DNA from: Pseudomonas mucoides
GTDB taxonomy: Bacteria; Pseudomonadota; Gammaproteobacteria; Pseudomonadales; Pseudomonadaceae
Length of the DNA stretch: 64,000 bases
NCBI RefSeq assembly: GCF_015461845.1
Contig: NZ_JACOPW010000001.1
Coordinates: 1,808,640-1,872,639, forward strand
Direction: 5' to 3'
This document shows, piece by piece, positions 30,271 to 39,149 of this stretch (position 1 is the stretch's first letter; each line of letters starts with the position of its first letter). The notes beneath the pieces were generated by a model that was given only the letters and a program-made list of their open reading frames with translations, made no database searches and had not been told where the DNA came from. The translations under genes and the position numbers were made by a program.

Positions 30271-31665
30271 TTACAAATGCGATTCAGCGTACTCGGCCAG
30301 AATCGAACGAGGCACCCCTTGCAGGGTGATGTGCACACCGTTGGGGAAGTCTTTGAAGCGTTCGGTCAGGTACGTCAGCCCGGAGCTGGTCGCGGACAGG
30401 TAAGGGGTGTCGATCTGCGCCAGGTTGCCCAGGCACACCACTTTGGAACCGGCACCGGCACGGGTGATGATGGTTTTCATCTGGTGCGGTGTCAGGTTCT
30501 GGCATTCATCGATCAAAATCAGGCTCTGCTGGAAGCTGCGGCCTCGAATGTAGTTGAGGGATTTGAACTGCAACGGCACTTTGCTGAGGATGTAGTCGAC
30601 GCTGCCATGGGTGTTTTCATCATCCATGTGCAAGGCTTCGAGGTTGTCGGTGATGGCGCCCAGCCACGGCTCCATTTTTTCTGCTTCGGTACCGGGCAGG
30701 AAGCCGATCTCCTGGTCCAGGCCCTGCACGCTACGGGTCGCGATGATCCGGCGATAGCGTTTGCTGACCATGGTCTGCTCGATCGCCGCAGCCAGGGCCA
30801 GGATGGTTTTACCCGAACCGGCAGCACCGGACAGGTTGACCAGGTGGATATCCGGGTCCAGCAAGGCGTACAGCGCCAGGCTCTGATAGATGTCACGCGG
30901 TTTCAGGCCCCAGGCCTCCTGATGCAGCAGCGGTTCCTGGTGCAGGTCGAGAATCAGCAGCTTGTCTTCGTCAATTTCCTTGATCCAGCCGACAAAGCCC
31001 TGTTCGTCGATGATGAACTCGTTGATGTGCACAGCCGGCAGGTTGTCGATCATTCTCACCTGGTGCCAGGTGCGGCCGTGATCCTGGCGGGTTTCGACAT
31101 TCTTGACGAGGTCCCAGAAGGAGCCGGTCATGTTGTGGTAACCGTTGGGCAGCAGCGATACGTCATCAACCAGTTGGTCGGTGCTGTAGTCCTCGGCCGC
31201 AATCCCGCACGCCCGGGCCTTGAGGCGCATGTTGATGTCTTTGGTGACCAGTACGACGGGCAACGTGGGCGCGCGCGCGTGCAGGTCGATCAACTGGTTG
31301 ATGATGATGTTGTCGTTCAGGTGTTCGGGAAGAATGATGTTCGGTTCGGCGCGTTTGCTCATCAGAATTGACAGCAAACCCTTGGGCCCACTTTTGCCAC
31401 GCTGGATCGGTACACCCAGCTCGACGTCTTCAGGACTGGCATCGCCCAGCGTCTTGTCGATCAGGCGAATGGCCTGACGGCATTCCGCAGCCACGCTGTG
31501 ATGCCCGCTCTTGAGCTTGTCGAGCTCTTCAAGGACGGTCATCGGGATGGCAACGTGGTGTTCTTCGAAGTTGAGCAGCGCGTTTGGATCGTGAATCAAT
31601 ACGTTGGTATCGAGTACATAAAGGATTGGCTGGTTGGAAGAAGAGCTACGTCCGTGATCATCCAT
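30271..31665 (-). CDS. PIN-PhoH fusion ATPase (PhoH2-like)
   Basis: 464 aa. The N-terminal PIN ribonuclease domain (about 13-160) has the acidic positions D19 in VLDTNVLIHDP, E46/E47 in TVLEELDKLK and D143 in VTKDINMRLKA. The C-terminal PhoH ATPase has Walker A GAAGSGKT (G280-T287) and Walker B ILIDECQN. PIN-PhoH proteins are RNA-unwinding nucleases in mycobacteria; the role in Pseudomonas is not known. The product is monocistronic, with its own terminator. Confidence 0.9.
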   Translation of the reverse strand: MDDHGRSSSSNQPILYVLDTNVLIHDPNALLNFEEHHVAIPMTVLEELDKLKSGHHSVAAECRQAIRLIDKTLGDASPEDVELGVPIQRGKSGPKGLLSILMSKRAEPNIILPEHLNDNIIINQLIDLHARAPTLPVVLVTKDINMRLKARACGIAAEDYSTDQLVDDVSLLPNGYHNMTGSFWDLVKNVETRQDHGRTWHQVRMIDNLPAVHINEFIIDEQGFVGWIKEIDEDKLLILDLHQEPLLHQEAWGLKPRDIYQSLALYALLDPDIHLVNLSGAAGSGKTILALAAAIEQTMVSKRYRRIIATRSVQGLDQEIGFLPGTEAEKMEPWLGAITDNLEALHMDDENTHGSVDYILSKVPLQFKSLNYIRGRSFQQSLILIDECQNLTPHQMKTIITRAGAGSKVVCLGNLAQIDTPYLSATSSGLTYLTERFKDFPNGVHITLQGVPRSILAEYAESHL

Positions 31666-32010
31666 ACTCGGTCACCTTTGTGGGAGCCAGTAGACGCAAT
31701 ACCTTGGCGGTGCTGCGCCTCGAAGTGACTGCCGAATCTCACCTGCGGAGAGTCAAGTGACTGCAAACAAACGGGTCTTGGAAGACGCCACCTGTGTTGC
31801 AGGTTTCGGCGGTCTGTCTTCGTAATACTCCAAAACGTGTGACAGAAAAAAGTACTTTGACGCTTTTTTGAAGTTTATTTTTCAGAATGACCAATAGCAC
31901 TTGGCGGACTGCCATCACCCCGTTAAAGTCGGAAGTCCGCCTGCATCGAAATCCCTCCCAAAAACGCCCCAAACCCAATGTTTACGGCGCTTGTGCCAAT
32001 TCGCTGCGTT
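31666..32010. other. Gene-free stretch upstream of the PhoH gene
   Basis: 345 bp, AT-rich around 31840-31890, and presumably the promoter of the PhoH gene. A single half-REP (GTGGGAGCC near 31680) is present. No ORF, terminator or clear palindrome was found. Confidence 0.5.
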
Positions 32011-33135
32011 TCAGCGAAAACCGTCCTGACAGTCTTCCCAACCGATCCCGCTTTGCGCCGTTTGCGTGATGAGCCAGGGTATCGCCGTTTTCACCGCGTC
32101 CTGTTTCACATTGAAATTGATTACGCCGTGGCGCCACAGCAGCATCAGCGTCAACACCCGTTGCGCGCTCGGGTTGCCCTTGAGCTTGCCCGCCCCGTCC
32201 TGAGCATCGATATCCCACAACGCCACCTGCAAGCCCTGGGCATTGAAGAAGCCTTCGGCATCGGAGCGACGTTGGCCATCAGGTGGACGAAACAGTGGCA
32301 CGTAGTTCTCCGGCAACTTGCTCTTGACCAGTTCGACGCTGCGTCGCACCGAGTCCTGCCAGTCCTGCCAATGGCTGTGAGAGCGGAACTCCCAGCCCTG
32401 CACGCCGATGCATTGCTGTGAATACATCGCTTGCAGGCTGGCCACCGAGTCGGCAGCCAGGCGCGCCTGAATGTCCTTGCCGAGAACGAAGAACGTGCCG
32501 CTCATGTTCATCTTGCGCAGGTACTCGGCAGCCCACCCGGTGTTGTCCGGCGCGATGTTGGCGGCGCTGTCGAAGGTCAACAAAAACAGCCGGTCATGCA
32601 TGGCATCGCCATTGTGCTCATAGTCGCCAAAACGATCGACTTCGCTGCTGGTCTGCGGAAACAGGGCGGCCTTGCGCAGTTGCTCGTCCAGGTACTGCGC
32701 GTGGAACAACCGGCTCGGTTCGGCCCACTTGATGTAGTAGCTGTCGTCGCTGACCAGGAACTTGGCTGCTTGCCCGCGCAAGGTCTCCATGTCTTCGACC
32801 AGGAAACAGAAAGACGCATCCTGATCGCAGCTTTGCTGGGCGAAGTTGTAGTTGGTCAACAAGCGCTGCCACAGGCGCTGGCGCAGTTGGTTGACCGCTT
32901 CCAGATTGATTTTGCGCAACCCCAGGCGTTGGGCCAGTGCGGGTTCATCCAGCGATTCGCTGGCCAGCAATACTCGCGCAAACATGAGGATTTCGGCCCG
33001 CGATGCCACGTCGAACAGGGTCGGGCTGCTGAGTTTCTCAGGCCAGGTGCTGCGGTCCAGCGTCGCCAGATCACCGGGCGCCGCCAGGGCGCCAAAGCTC
33101 AATAGCCAGGCCGAGAAAAGAAAAACGATACGCAA
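32011..33135 (-). CDS. Secreted polysaccharide deacetylase-like protein
   Basis: 374 aa from a TTG start at 33135, which follows GGAGA at ideal spacing and gives a clean signal peptide (MRIVFLFSAWLLSFGALAAPG). An N-terminal helical region of ~180 residues is followed by a NodB-type domain. Motif 1 reads LLTFDSA rather than TFDDG, so one of the usual aspartates is replaced. Motif 2 is FRSHSHW and motif 3 is LFRPPDGQ. The family removes acetyl groups from polysaccharides or peptidoglycan. With motif 1 changed, activity is uncertain. Upstream GTG (33168) would add eleven residues and spoil the signal peptide. Confidence 0.8.
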   Translation of the reverse strand: MRIVFLFSAWLLSFGALAAPGDLATLDRSTWPEKLSSPTLFDVASRAEILMFARVLLASESLDEPALAQRLGLRKINLEAVNQLRQRLWQRLLTNYNFAQQSCDQDASFCFLVEDMETLRGQAAKFLVSDDSYYIKWAEPSRLFHAQYLDEQLRKAALFPQTSSEVDRFGDYEHNGDAMHDRLFLLTFDSAANIAPDNTGWAAEYLRKMNMSGTFFVLGKDIQARLAADSVASLQAMYSQQCIGVQGWEFRSHSHWQDWQDSVRRSVELVKSKLPENYVPLFRPPDGQRRSDAEGFFNAQGLQVALWDIDAQDGAGKLKGNPSAQRVLTLMLLWRHGVINFNVKQDAVKTAIPWLITQTAQSGIGWEDCQDGFR

Positions 33136-33192
33136 TGGGATGTCTCCATAACAAAACCCGCGGCGCACTATATATCGAGACGATCAAAAGAA

Positions 33193-33273
33193 CGCAGCCT
33201 CGCGTTGCTCGACAGCTGCTACATTCCGATCCCAATCGGTCCCCTAGCAGCTGTCGAGCAACGCGAGGCTGCG
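33193..33273. repeat. Large inverted repeat, second REP class
   Basis: 28-bp perfect arms (33193-33220 and 33246-33273) containing GCAGCCTCGCGTTGCTCGAC. It is unrelated in sequence to the GTGGGAGC-type REPs of the window. It lies between the divergent deacetylase and yaaA genes. Confidence 0.85.
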
Positions 33274-33373
33274 ATCTGTCCCACTGACACCACCCATCAC
33301 CTATGACACCCATAGCTGGAGTCATCCGCCTCTACCCCCTAGAATCGCGCCCACGATTAAAGGAGACGACTTC

Positions 33374-34153
33374 ATGCTGATGGTGATTTCCCCCGCCAAG
33401 ACCCTCGATTACGAAACACCGCCGGCGACCCAGCGCTTTACCCAGCCGCAGTACCTCGATCATTCCCAAGAGCTGATCATGCAGCTGCGCGACCTGACGC
33501 CGGCGCAAATCAGCGAATTGATGCACGTCTCGGACAAGATCGGCGGGCTCAACGCCGCGCGTTTCGGCAGCTGGACACCGGCGTTCACTCCGGAAAACGC
33601 CAAGCAGGCGCTGCTGGCCTTTAAAGGCGATGTGTACACCGGCCTCAACGCACAAACCTTCAGCGAAGCCGATTTCGATTACGCCCAGCAGCACCTGCGC
33701 ATGCTGTCCGGCCTGTATGGCCTGCTGCGCCCGCTGGACCTGATGCAACCGTATCGACTGGAGATGGGCACCAAACTGGCGAATGCCCGTGGCAAGGACC
33801 TGTATGCCTTCTGGGGCACGCGCATCAGCGAATGGCTGAACGAGGCGCTGGCCGACCAAGGCGATGACGTGCTGCTGAACCTGGCGTCCAACGAATACTT
33901 CTCGGCGGTCAAACGCAACGCCTTGAACGCGCGCATCATCAATACCGACTTCAAGGACCTGAAGAACGGCCAGTACAAGATCATCAGTTTCTACGCGAAA
34001 AAAGCCCGCGGCATGATGAGCCGCTTCGTCATCGAAGAGCGCATCAACAACCCTGCCGACCTCAAGCAATTTGACGTTCAGGGTTACCGCTACAGCGCTG
34101 AACAGTCCAAACCGGACAACCTGGTTTTCCTGCGCGATCACGCCCCCGAATAA
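33374..34153 (+). CDS. yaaA: Peroxide stress protein YaaA
   Basis: 259 aa of the YaaA/DUF328 family. Sequence marks are [53 protein letters not shown] and [15 protein letters not shown]. In E. coli YaaA limits intracellular free iron during peroxide stress and binds DNA. AAAGGAGACGACTTC precedes the ATG. It is followed by a strong hairpin and then the long algD upstream region. Confidence 0.94.
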   Translation: MLMVISPAKTLDYETPPATQRFTQPQYLDHSQELIMQLRDLTPAQISELMHVSDKIGGLNAARFGSWTPAFTPENAKQALLAFKGDVYTGLNAQTFSEADFDYAQQHLRMLSGLYGLLRPLDLMQPYRLEMGTKLANARGKDLYAFWGTRISEWLNEALADQGDDVLLNLASNEYFSAVKRNALNARIINTDFKDLKNGQYKIISFYAKKARGMMSRFVIEERINNPADLKQFDVQGYRYSAEQSKPDNLVFLRDHAPE

Positions 34154-34164
34154 AAGCACCAACC

Positions 34165-34199
34165 CGGCGCACGACTCTCATAATCCTCGTCGTGCGCCG
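34165..34199 (+). terminator. Stem-loop after yaaA
   Basis: 11-bp perfect stem CGGCGCACGAC / GTCGTGCGCCG, 13-nt loop, no T tract. It is probably a transcript end or RNA-stabilising hairpin that separates yaaA from the algD control region. Confidence 0.6.
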
Positions 34200-34978
34200 A
34201 CGCCCGTTCGTCGAACAATCCCTCCTTCTTTCGTCGACTTATTGACGCCAATAAAACACCACATAATTTTCTAACTTTTGTTTCACTCGACTTCGGTGTT
34301 TTTTTTCAGTAGTGGCACTGAAAATTTTTATCGGTAGTGGCATAAAACTATCGAACTCGGTTAGCCCCCTATGTATCAAGGGTGAAACAGCAAGTGCCAT
34401 CAATATGAAAGTAGTGCCATCTTTCTTAATATTTCAAGAAATTTCAGAATTCGCGATGAGCGGACTGGAACTATGTCCAAATGCGTAGCTCATACCACCG
34501 GTAACGATTATCAACGTGCTTGTACGAGATAACTTACGCAGACAAGCCATTCACATAGCGAAGTTGTCACATTAACTTCCGAACATGAGTCGCTTATTTG
34601 GGCAACACACGAAGGACAGGAGATACGCACCATTAATATCCCCTACAAGGCCAAGGCAGCGCCCCTATAAACGTGCTCTCCCGAGCACCCAACCGCTTGA
34701 TTTACGGGCTTATTGCCTGGCATTGAGCGCGCAAAATCCTTGCACAAGCGTCCTCAGGCCAGAGGACCGGCTGCATAACAGGGCACGTCATAATAATAAG
34801 GCCTAGTTGCGCACATCTTGAGTGCACTTATTTAGACACTCGGAACTTAGTATGCCTGCACACGGCATTGTGGCGCCTGTAAGCCGCACTTTCGAGTGCA
34901 CTATGACCGCTAAACACCTTTAACTCCGGCCATCTAATGGCTTGTGAATACAGTCTTGATAACAGTGAGGTAATTGCG
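34200..34978 (+). promoter_or_regulatory. Long upstream control region of the alginate operon
   Basis: About 780 bp, much more AT-rich than the flanks, without an ORF of gene-like composition. Four TGGCA/TGCCA half-sites in (G)TAGTG context lie at 34313, 34338, 34395 and 34415. Two AlgU-like promoter candidates are GAACTC-N17-TCAAG (34353-34380) and GAACTA-N16-TCATA (34468-34494). The long distance to algD fits the long leader and remote sites known for algD in P. aeruginosa. Which promoter is used cannot be decided by eye. Confidence 0.6.
34204..34212 (+). promoter_or_regulatory. AlgR binding box
   Basis: CCGTTCGTC, identical to the core of the far-upstream AlgR sites of P. aeruginosa algD. 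It lies about 770 bp before the algD start and 150-260 bp upstream of the AlgU-like promoter candidates. Confidence 0.6.
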
Positions 34979-36295
34979 ATGCGCATCAGCATATTTGGTT
35001 TGGGTTATGTCGGCGCTGTCTGTGCCGGTTGCCTGTCTGCACGGGGCCATGACGTCGTTGGCGTCGATGTTGCCAAAGACAAAATCGATATGATCAATGC
35101 CGGCAAATCGCCGATCGTTGAACCGGGCCTGGGCGAACTTCTGCGCAAAGGTATCGATACCGGCAAACTGCGTGGCACGACTAACTTCGCCGAGGCGATT
35201 CGTGACACCGACCTGTCGATGATCTGCGTCGGTACGCCCAGCAAGAAAAACGGCGACCTGGAACTGAACTACATCGAAGCCGTGTGCCGCGAAATCGGTT
35301 TTGTCCTGCGTGACAAGACCACCCGCCACACCATCGTGGTTCGCAGCACCGTATTGCCAGGCACTGTGGCCAACGTTGTGATCCCGATCCTCGAAGATTG
35401 CTCCGGCAAGAAAGCCGGCATCGACTTCGGCGTTGCAGTGAACCCAGAGTTCCTGCGTGAAAGCACCGCGATCGCCGACTACGACCTGCCTCCGATGACC
35501 GTCATTGGCGAGTTCGACAAAGCATCGGGCGACGTTCTGCAGTCGCTGTACGAAGAACTCGACGCGCCGATCATCCGCAAGGACATCGCCGTTGCCGAGA
35601 TGATCAAGTACACCTGCAACGTGTGGCACGCCACCAAGGTCACCTTCGCCAACGAAATCGGCAACATCGCCAAGGCAGTCGGCGTCGATGGTCGTGAAGT
35701 GATGGAAGTGGTCTGCCAGGATAAAACCCTGAACCTGTCCCAGTACTACATGCGCCCAGGCTTCGCGTTCGGCGGCTCTTGCCTGCCGAAAGACGTGCGT
35801 GCCCTGACCTACCGCGCCGGTTCCCTGGACGTGGAAGCACCGCTGCTGAACTCGCTGATGCGCAGCAACGAATCCCAGGTGCAGAACGCCTTCGACATCG
35901 TGTCCAGCCACGACAAACGCAAAGTCGCCCTGCTGGGCCTGAGCTTCAAGGCCGGCACCGACGACCTGCGCGAAAGCCCGCTGGTGGATCTGGCCGAAAT
36001 GCTGATCGGCAAGGGTTACGACCTGAGCATCTACGACAGCAACGTCGAATACGCCCGTGTCCACGGCGCGAACAAGGATTACATCGAGTCGAAAATCCCT
36101 CACGTCTCGTCCTTGCTCAACTCCGACTTCGACGACGTGATCAACAACTCCGACGTGATCATCCTCGGCAACCGTGACGAGAAATTCCGCGCCCTGGCGC
36201 AGAACGCCCCGCACGGCAAGCAAGTGGTCGACCTGGTGGGCTTCATGACTAAAGCCACCAGCGTCAGCGGCCGCACCGAAGGCATCTGCTGGTAA
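34979..36295 (+). CDS. algD: GDP-mannose 6-dehydrogenase AlgD
   Basis: 438 aa, the committed enzyme of alginate synthesis; it oxidises GDP-mannose to GDP-mannuronate with two NAD. The N-terminal Rossmann motif is [14 protein letters not shown]. The catalytic Cys is C268 in [15 protein letters not shown]. The C-terminal domain contains [17 protein letters not shown]. The ATG at 34979 follows GTGAGGTAATTGCG and gives the standard length; upstream in-frame codons from 34937 are not part of the protein. First gene of the twelve-gene operon. A REPIN follows the gene. Confidence 0.98.
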   Translation: MRISIFGLGYVGAVCAGCLSARGHDVVGVDVAKDKIDMINAGKSPIVEPGLGELLRKGIDTGKLRGTTNFAEAIRDTDLSMICVGTPSKKNGDLELNYIEAVCREIGFVLRDKTTRHTIVVRSTVLPGTVANVVIPILEDCSGKKAGIDFGVAVNPEFLRESTAIADYDLPPMTVIGEFDKASGDVLQSLYEELDAPIIRKDIAVAEMIKYTCNVWHATKVTFANEIGNIAKAVGVDGREVMEVVCQDKTLNLSQYYMRPGFAFGGSCLPKDVRALTYRAGSLDVEAPLLNSLMRSNESQVQNAFDIVSSHDKRKVALLGLSFKAGTDDLRESPLVDLAEMLIGKGYDLSIYDSNVEYARVHGANKDYIESKIPHVSSLLNSDFDDVINNSDVIILGNRDEKFRALAQNAPHGKQVVDLVGFMTKATSVSGRTEGICW

Positions 36296-36339
36296 TACGG
36301 AATCCCGTCTCCGACACCGCGCTTATTGCGGATGAAACA

Positions 36340-36411
36340 CCTGTAGGAGCCCGCCTTGCCGACGATGACGGACTTGAGATCGCCATCGCCGGCAAGCCGG
36401 GCTCCTACAGG
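36340..36411. repeat. REPIN between algD and alg8
   Basis: Arms CCTGTAGGAGCCCGCCTTGC... and complement ending GCTCCTACAGG, with a short spacer. The arms are less perfect than in other copies. It lies inside the alginate transcript. Confidence 0.8.
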
Positions 36412-36447
36412 GGCGCGGGGCTTGCAACTGACTTTAGGATTCCGATT

Positions 36448-37929
36448 ATGCACAGGCTAAAGCACGGCCTACTTCAGGCCGCAGGTTGGCTGTTTTACCT
36501 AAGTTTATTGATGGGCATCGCCATGGCGTTGCCTGCGTCCACGTTCGACTCCGAGTCGAAGGACTTCATTTTCCTGATCGGCTTCATCGGGATCTGGCGT
36601 TACTCAATGGGTGCCACGCACTTTCTGCGCGGCATGCTGTTCCTGTACGTGGTCTACCCGCACCTGCGGCGCAAAGTGCGCAAACTGGGCAAAGCGGCGG
36701 ACCCGTCCCATGTATTTTTGATGGTCACCAGTTTCCGTATCGACGCGCTGACCACCGCGCAGGTCTACGCCTCGGTGATTCGAGAAGCGATCGACTGCGG
36801 CCTGCCGACCACCATGGTCTGCTCCATCGTGGAAATGTCCGATGAGAAGCTGGTGAAGAGCCTCTGGTCGCGGATGAATCCGCCGGACCGGGTCAAGCTC
36901 GACTTCGTGCGCATTCCCGGCACCGGCAAGCGCGACGGCCTGGCCTACGGTTTCCGCGCCATCTCCCGCCACTTGCCGGACGACCGCGCCGTGGTCGCCG
37001 TGATCGATGGCGACACCGTGCTCGGCGAAGGCACCGTGCGCAAGACCGTGCCATGGTTCCAGCTGTTCGGCAACGTCGGCGGCCTGACCACCAACGAGTT
37101 CTGTGAAGTGCGCGGCGGCTACATCATGAGCGAATGGCACAAGCTGCGTTTCGCCCAGCGCCACATCAACATGTGCTCGATGGCCTTGTCCAAGCGCGTA
37201 CTGACCATGACCGGCCGGATGTCGGTGTTCCGTGCCACGGTGGTCACCAACCCGGAATTCATCGCCGACGTGGAAAGCGACTCGCTGCAACATTGGCGCC
37301 TGGGTCGTTTCAAGTTCCTTACCGGTGATGACAAGTCGAGCTGGTTCAGCCTGATGCGCCTGGGTTACGACACCTTCTACGTGCCGGACGCCGCGATCAA
37401 CACCGTCGAGCATCCGCCGGAAAAGAGCTTCATCAAGGCCAGCCGCAAGCTGATGTTCCGCTGGTACGGCAACAACCTGCGCCAGAACTCCCGCGCCCTG
37501 GGCCTGGGGATGAAACGCCTCGGCCTGTTCACCTCGGTGGTGCTGTTCGATCAGCGCGTGTCGATGTGGACGTCGTTGCTGGGCCTGACAGTCGCGCTGA
37601 TTGCCAGCTTCAAATATGGCACCGCGTTCATCCTGGTGTACCTGCTGTGGATCGGCATTACCCGCCTGATCCTGACCGTGCTGCTGTCCCTTTCCGGTCA
37701 CCGGATCGGCCCGGCCTACCCGGCGATTCTCTATTACAACCAGATCGTCGGCGCGCTGGTGAAGATCTACGTGTTCTTCCGCCTCGATCAACAGTCCTGG
37801 ACTCGCCAGCCCACTTCTCTGACCCGTGATCTCGCCAGCTTTCAACGTTGGTTCAACACCTGGTCGTCTCGGACCATGACCTTCTCCGCCGGCAGCATTT
37901 TTGTCGCCGTGCTGCTGATGATGGTCTGA
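36448..37929 (+). CDS. alg8: Alginate polymerase, glycosyltransferase Alg8
   Basis: 493-aa inner-membrane family-2 glycosyltransferase that polymerises mannuronate from GDP-mannuronate. Two N-terminal membrane segments are followed by the cytoplasmic GT domain with the DxD-like [12 protein letters not shown] (about residue 190) and the acceptor-region [15 protein letters not shown], which contains the QxxRW-like element. At least three C-terminal membrane helices follow. AGGATTCCGATT precedes the ATG. It works with Alg44, which supplies c-di-GMP control. Confidence 0.97.
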   Translation: MHRLKHGLLQAAGWLFYLSLLMGIAMALPASTFDSESKDFIFLIGFIGIWRYSMGATHFLRGMLFLYVVYPHLRRKVRKLGKAADPSHVFLMVTSFRIDALTTAQVYASVIREAIDCGLPTTMVCSIVEMSDEKLVKSLWSRMNPPDRVKLDFVRIPGTGKRDGLAYGFRAISRHLPDDRAVVAVIDGDTVLGEGTVRKTVPWFQLFGNVGGLTTNEFCEVRGGYIMSEWHKLRFAQRHINMCSMALSKRVLTMTGRMSVFRATVVTNPEFIADVESDSLQHWRLGRFKFLTGDDKSSWFSLMRLGYDTFYVPDAAINTVEHPPEKSFIKASRKLMFRWYGNNLRQNSRALGLGMKRLGLFTSVVLFDQRVSMWTSLLGLTVALIASFKYGTAFILVYLLWIGITRLILTVLLSLSGHRIGPAYPAILYYNQIVGALVKIYVFFRLDQQSWTRQPTSLTRDLASFQRWFNTWSSRTMTFSAGSIFVAVLLMMV

Positions 37930-37964
37930 CCCGCCCCTATTGAATTAACAAGGAAATCGCCCCT

Positions 37965-39134
37965 ATGAATACCGCCGTCAACGCCAACGTAGTGCATGAA
38001 TCTGAAGCCCAGCGCCAACACGCCCGAGTGAAAATCCCGGCCAAGCTGCGCTTCTTCGGTCCGGACCGGACGCCGGTTGAAGCCCGTGTGATCGACCTTT
38101 CCGCTGGCGGCCTGGCGTTCAACGCCGGTCAACTGCCGCTGAAGATCGGTGACGTGTACAAGGCTCGCCTGCAATTCGTCATCGACAACCTCGGCCTGGC
38201 CATGGACGTGGAATTGCAGGTTCGCTCCTTTGACCGCCAGACCGGCCGTGCCGGTTGCCAATTCCAGAACCTCGAACCGCAAGACATTTCGACCCTGCGT
38301 CACCTGATCACCTCTCACCTGGCCGGCGACATCGTCAGCATGGGTGAAGTGCTGGCGACCCTGCAGCGCGACAACTTCACCAAGGCGCGCAAGGTCAAGG
38401 ACGGCGGCCACGGCATGACCGCGTTCGGTCGTCTGCGTGCAGTGACCTTCAGCCTGGGGATTTTCATCGTCGGCGTCGCGGCATTCGGTTTCATTTTCAA
38501 ATCGGTGTACGGCATGTACTTCGTCAGCCACGCACAGGCCGGTCTGGTCAGCGTGCCGGGCATGAACATCACCATGCCGCGCGACGGCACCGTGCAGAGC
38601 CTGATCAAGGCTGACGGCGTGGCCGCCAAAGGCGCCCCGCTCGCCACGTTCAGCACCAGCATGCTCGACGTGCTCAAAGGGCATCTGGACGAAGACCAAC
38701 TGCAACCGGCCAAGGTTGAAGAACTGTTCGGCAAGCAAATGACCGGCACCCTGACCTCGCCGTGCGATTGCACCGTGGCCCAACAAATGGTTGCCAACGG
38801 TCAATACGCCAGCAAGGGCGACGTGATCTTCCAACTGGTGCCGCGCAACACCGAAGCCAACATCGAAGCGCGCTTCTCTTATCGCCAGTTCCGTGACGTG
38901 CGTCCGGGTACTCCGGTCAGCTTCCAGATCGCCGGCGAAGACAAAACCCGCACCGGCAAGATCGTCAGCAGCACCAGCCTGAAAAGCGCCGACCTGTCGT
39001 CCGACATCCGTGTGCTGATCCAGCCTGACGAAGCCCTGGACAGCAGCCTCGCCGGTCGCCCGGTGGAAGTGAACAGCGATCGTGGCCCGAACCTGAACTG
39101 GCTGATCGACAAAGCCATGGCCGCCGGTCTTTAA
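37965..39134 (+). CDS. alg44: Alginate co-polymerase Alg44 (PilZ c-di-GMP receptor)
   Basis: 389 aa. The N-terminal PilZ domain keeps all c-di-GMP residues in the P. aeruginosa positions: R17 and R21 (RQHAR), D44 and S46 (DLSAGG). One membrane helix near residue 165 (FSLGIFIVGVAAFGFIF) leads to a periplasmic HlyD-like domain (GMNITMPRDGTVQSLIK, GTLTSPCDCTVAQQM). It activates Alg8 on c-di-GMP binding and reaches into the periplasm. It lies 35 bp after alg8. Confidence 0.97.
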   Translation: MNTAVNANVVHESEAQRQHARVKIPAKLRFFGPDRTPVEARVIDLSAGGLAFNAGQLPLKIGDVYKARLQFVIDNLGLAMDVELQVRSFDRQTGRAGCQFQNLEPQDISTLRHLITSHLAGDIVSMGEVLATLQRDNFTKARKVKDGGHGMTAFGRLRAVTFSLGIFIVGVAAFGFIFKSVYGMYFVSHAQAGLVSVPGMNITMPRDGTVQSLIKADGVAAKGAPLATFSTSMLDVLKGHLDEDQLQPAKVEELFGKQMTGTLTSPCDCTVAQQMVANGQYASKGDVIFQLVPRNTEANIEARFSYRQFRDVRPGTPVSFQIAGEDKTRTGKIVSSTSLKSADLSSDIRVLIQPDEALDSSLAGRPVEVNSDRGPNLNWLIDKAMAAGL

Positions 39135-39149
39135 GTCGAGGACATGCCC

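Noticed and set aside
33374..34153. Long minus-strand ORF opposite yaaA (and many others opposite alg genes)
   Set aside because: These are antisense shadows of high-GC coding sequence. They are rich in Arg/His/Val, lack start signals and have no recognisable domains.
34585..34806. 73-aa ORF in the algD upstream region
   Set aside because: No ribosome binding site and Arg/Leu/Pro-rich random composition. The region is better explained as a leader/control sequence.
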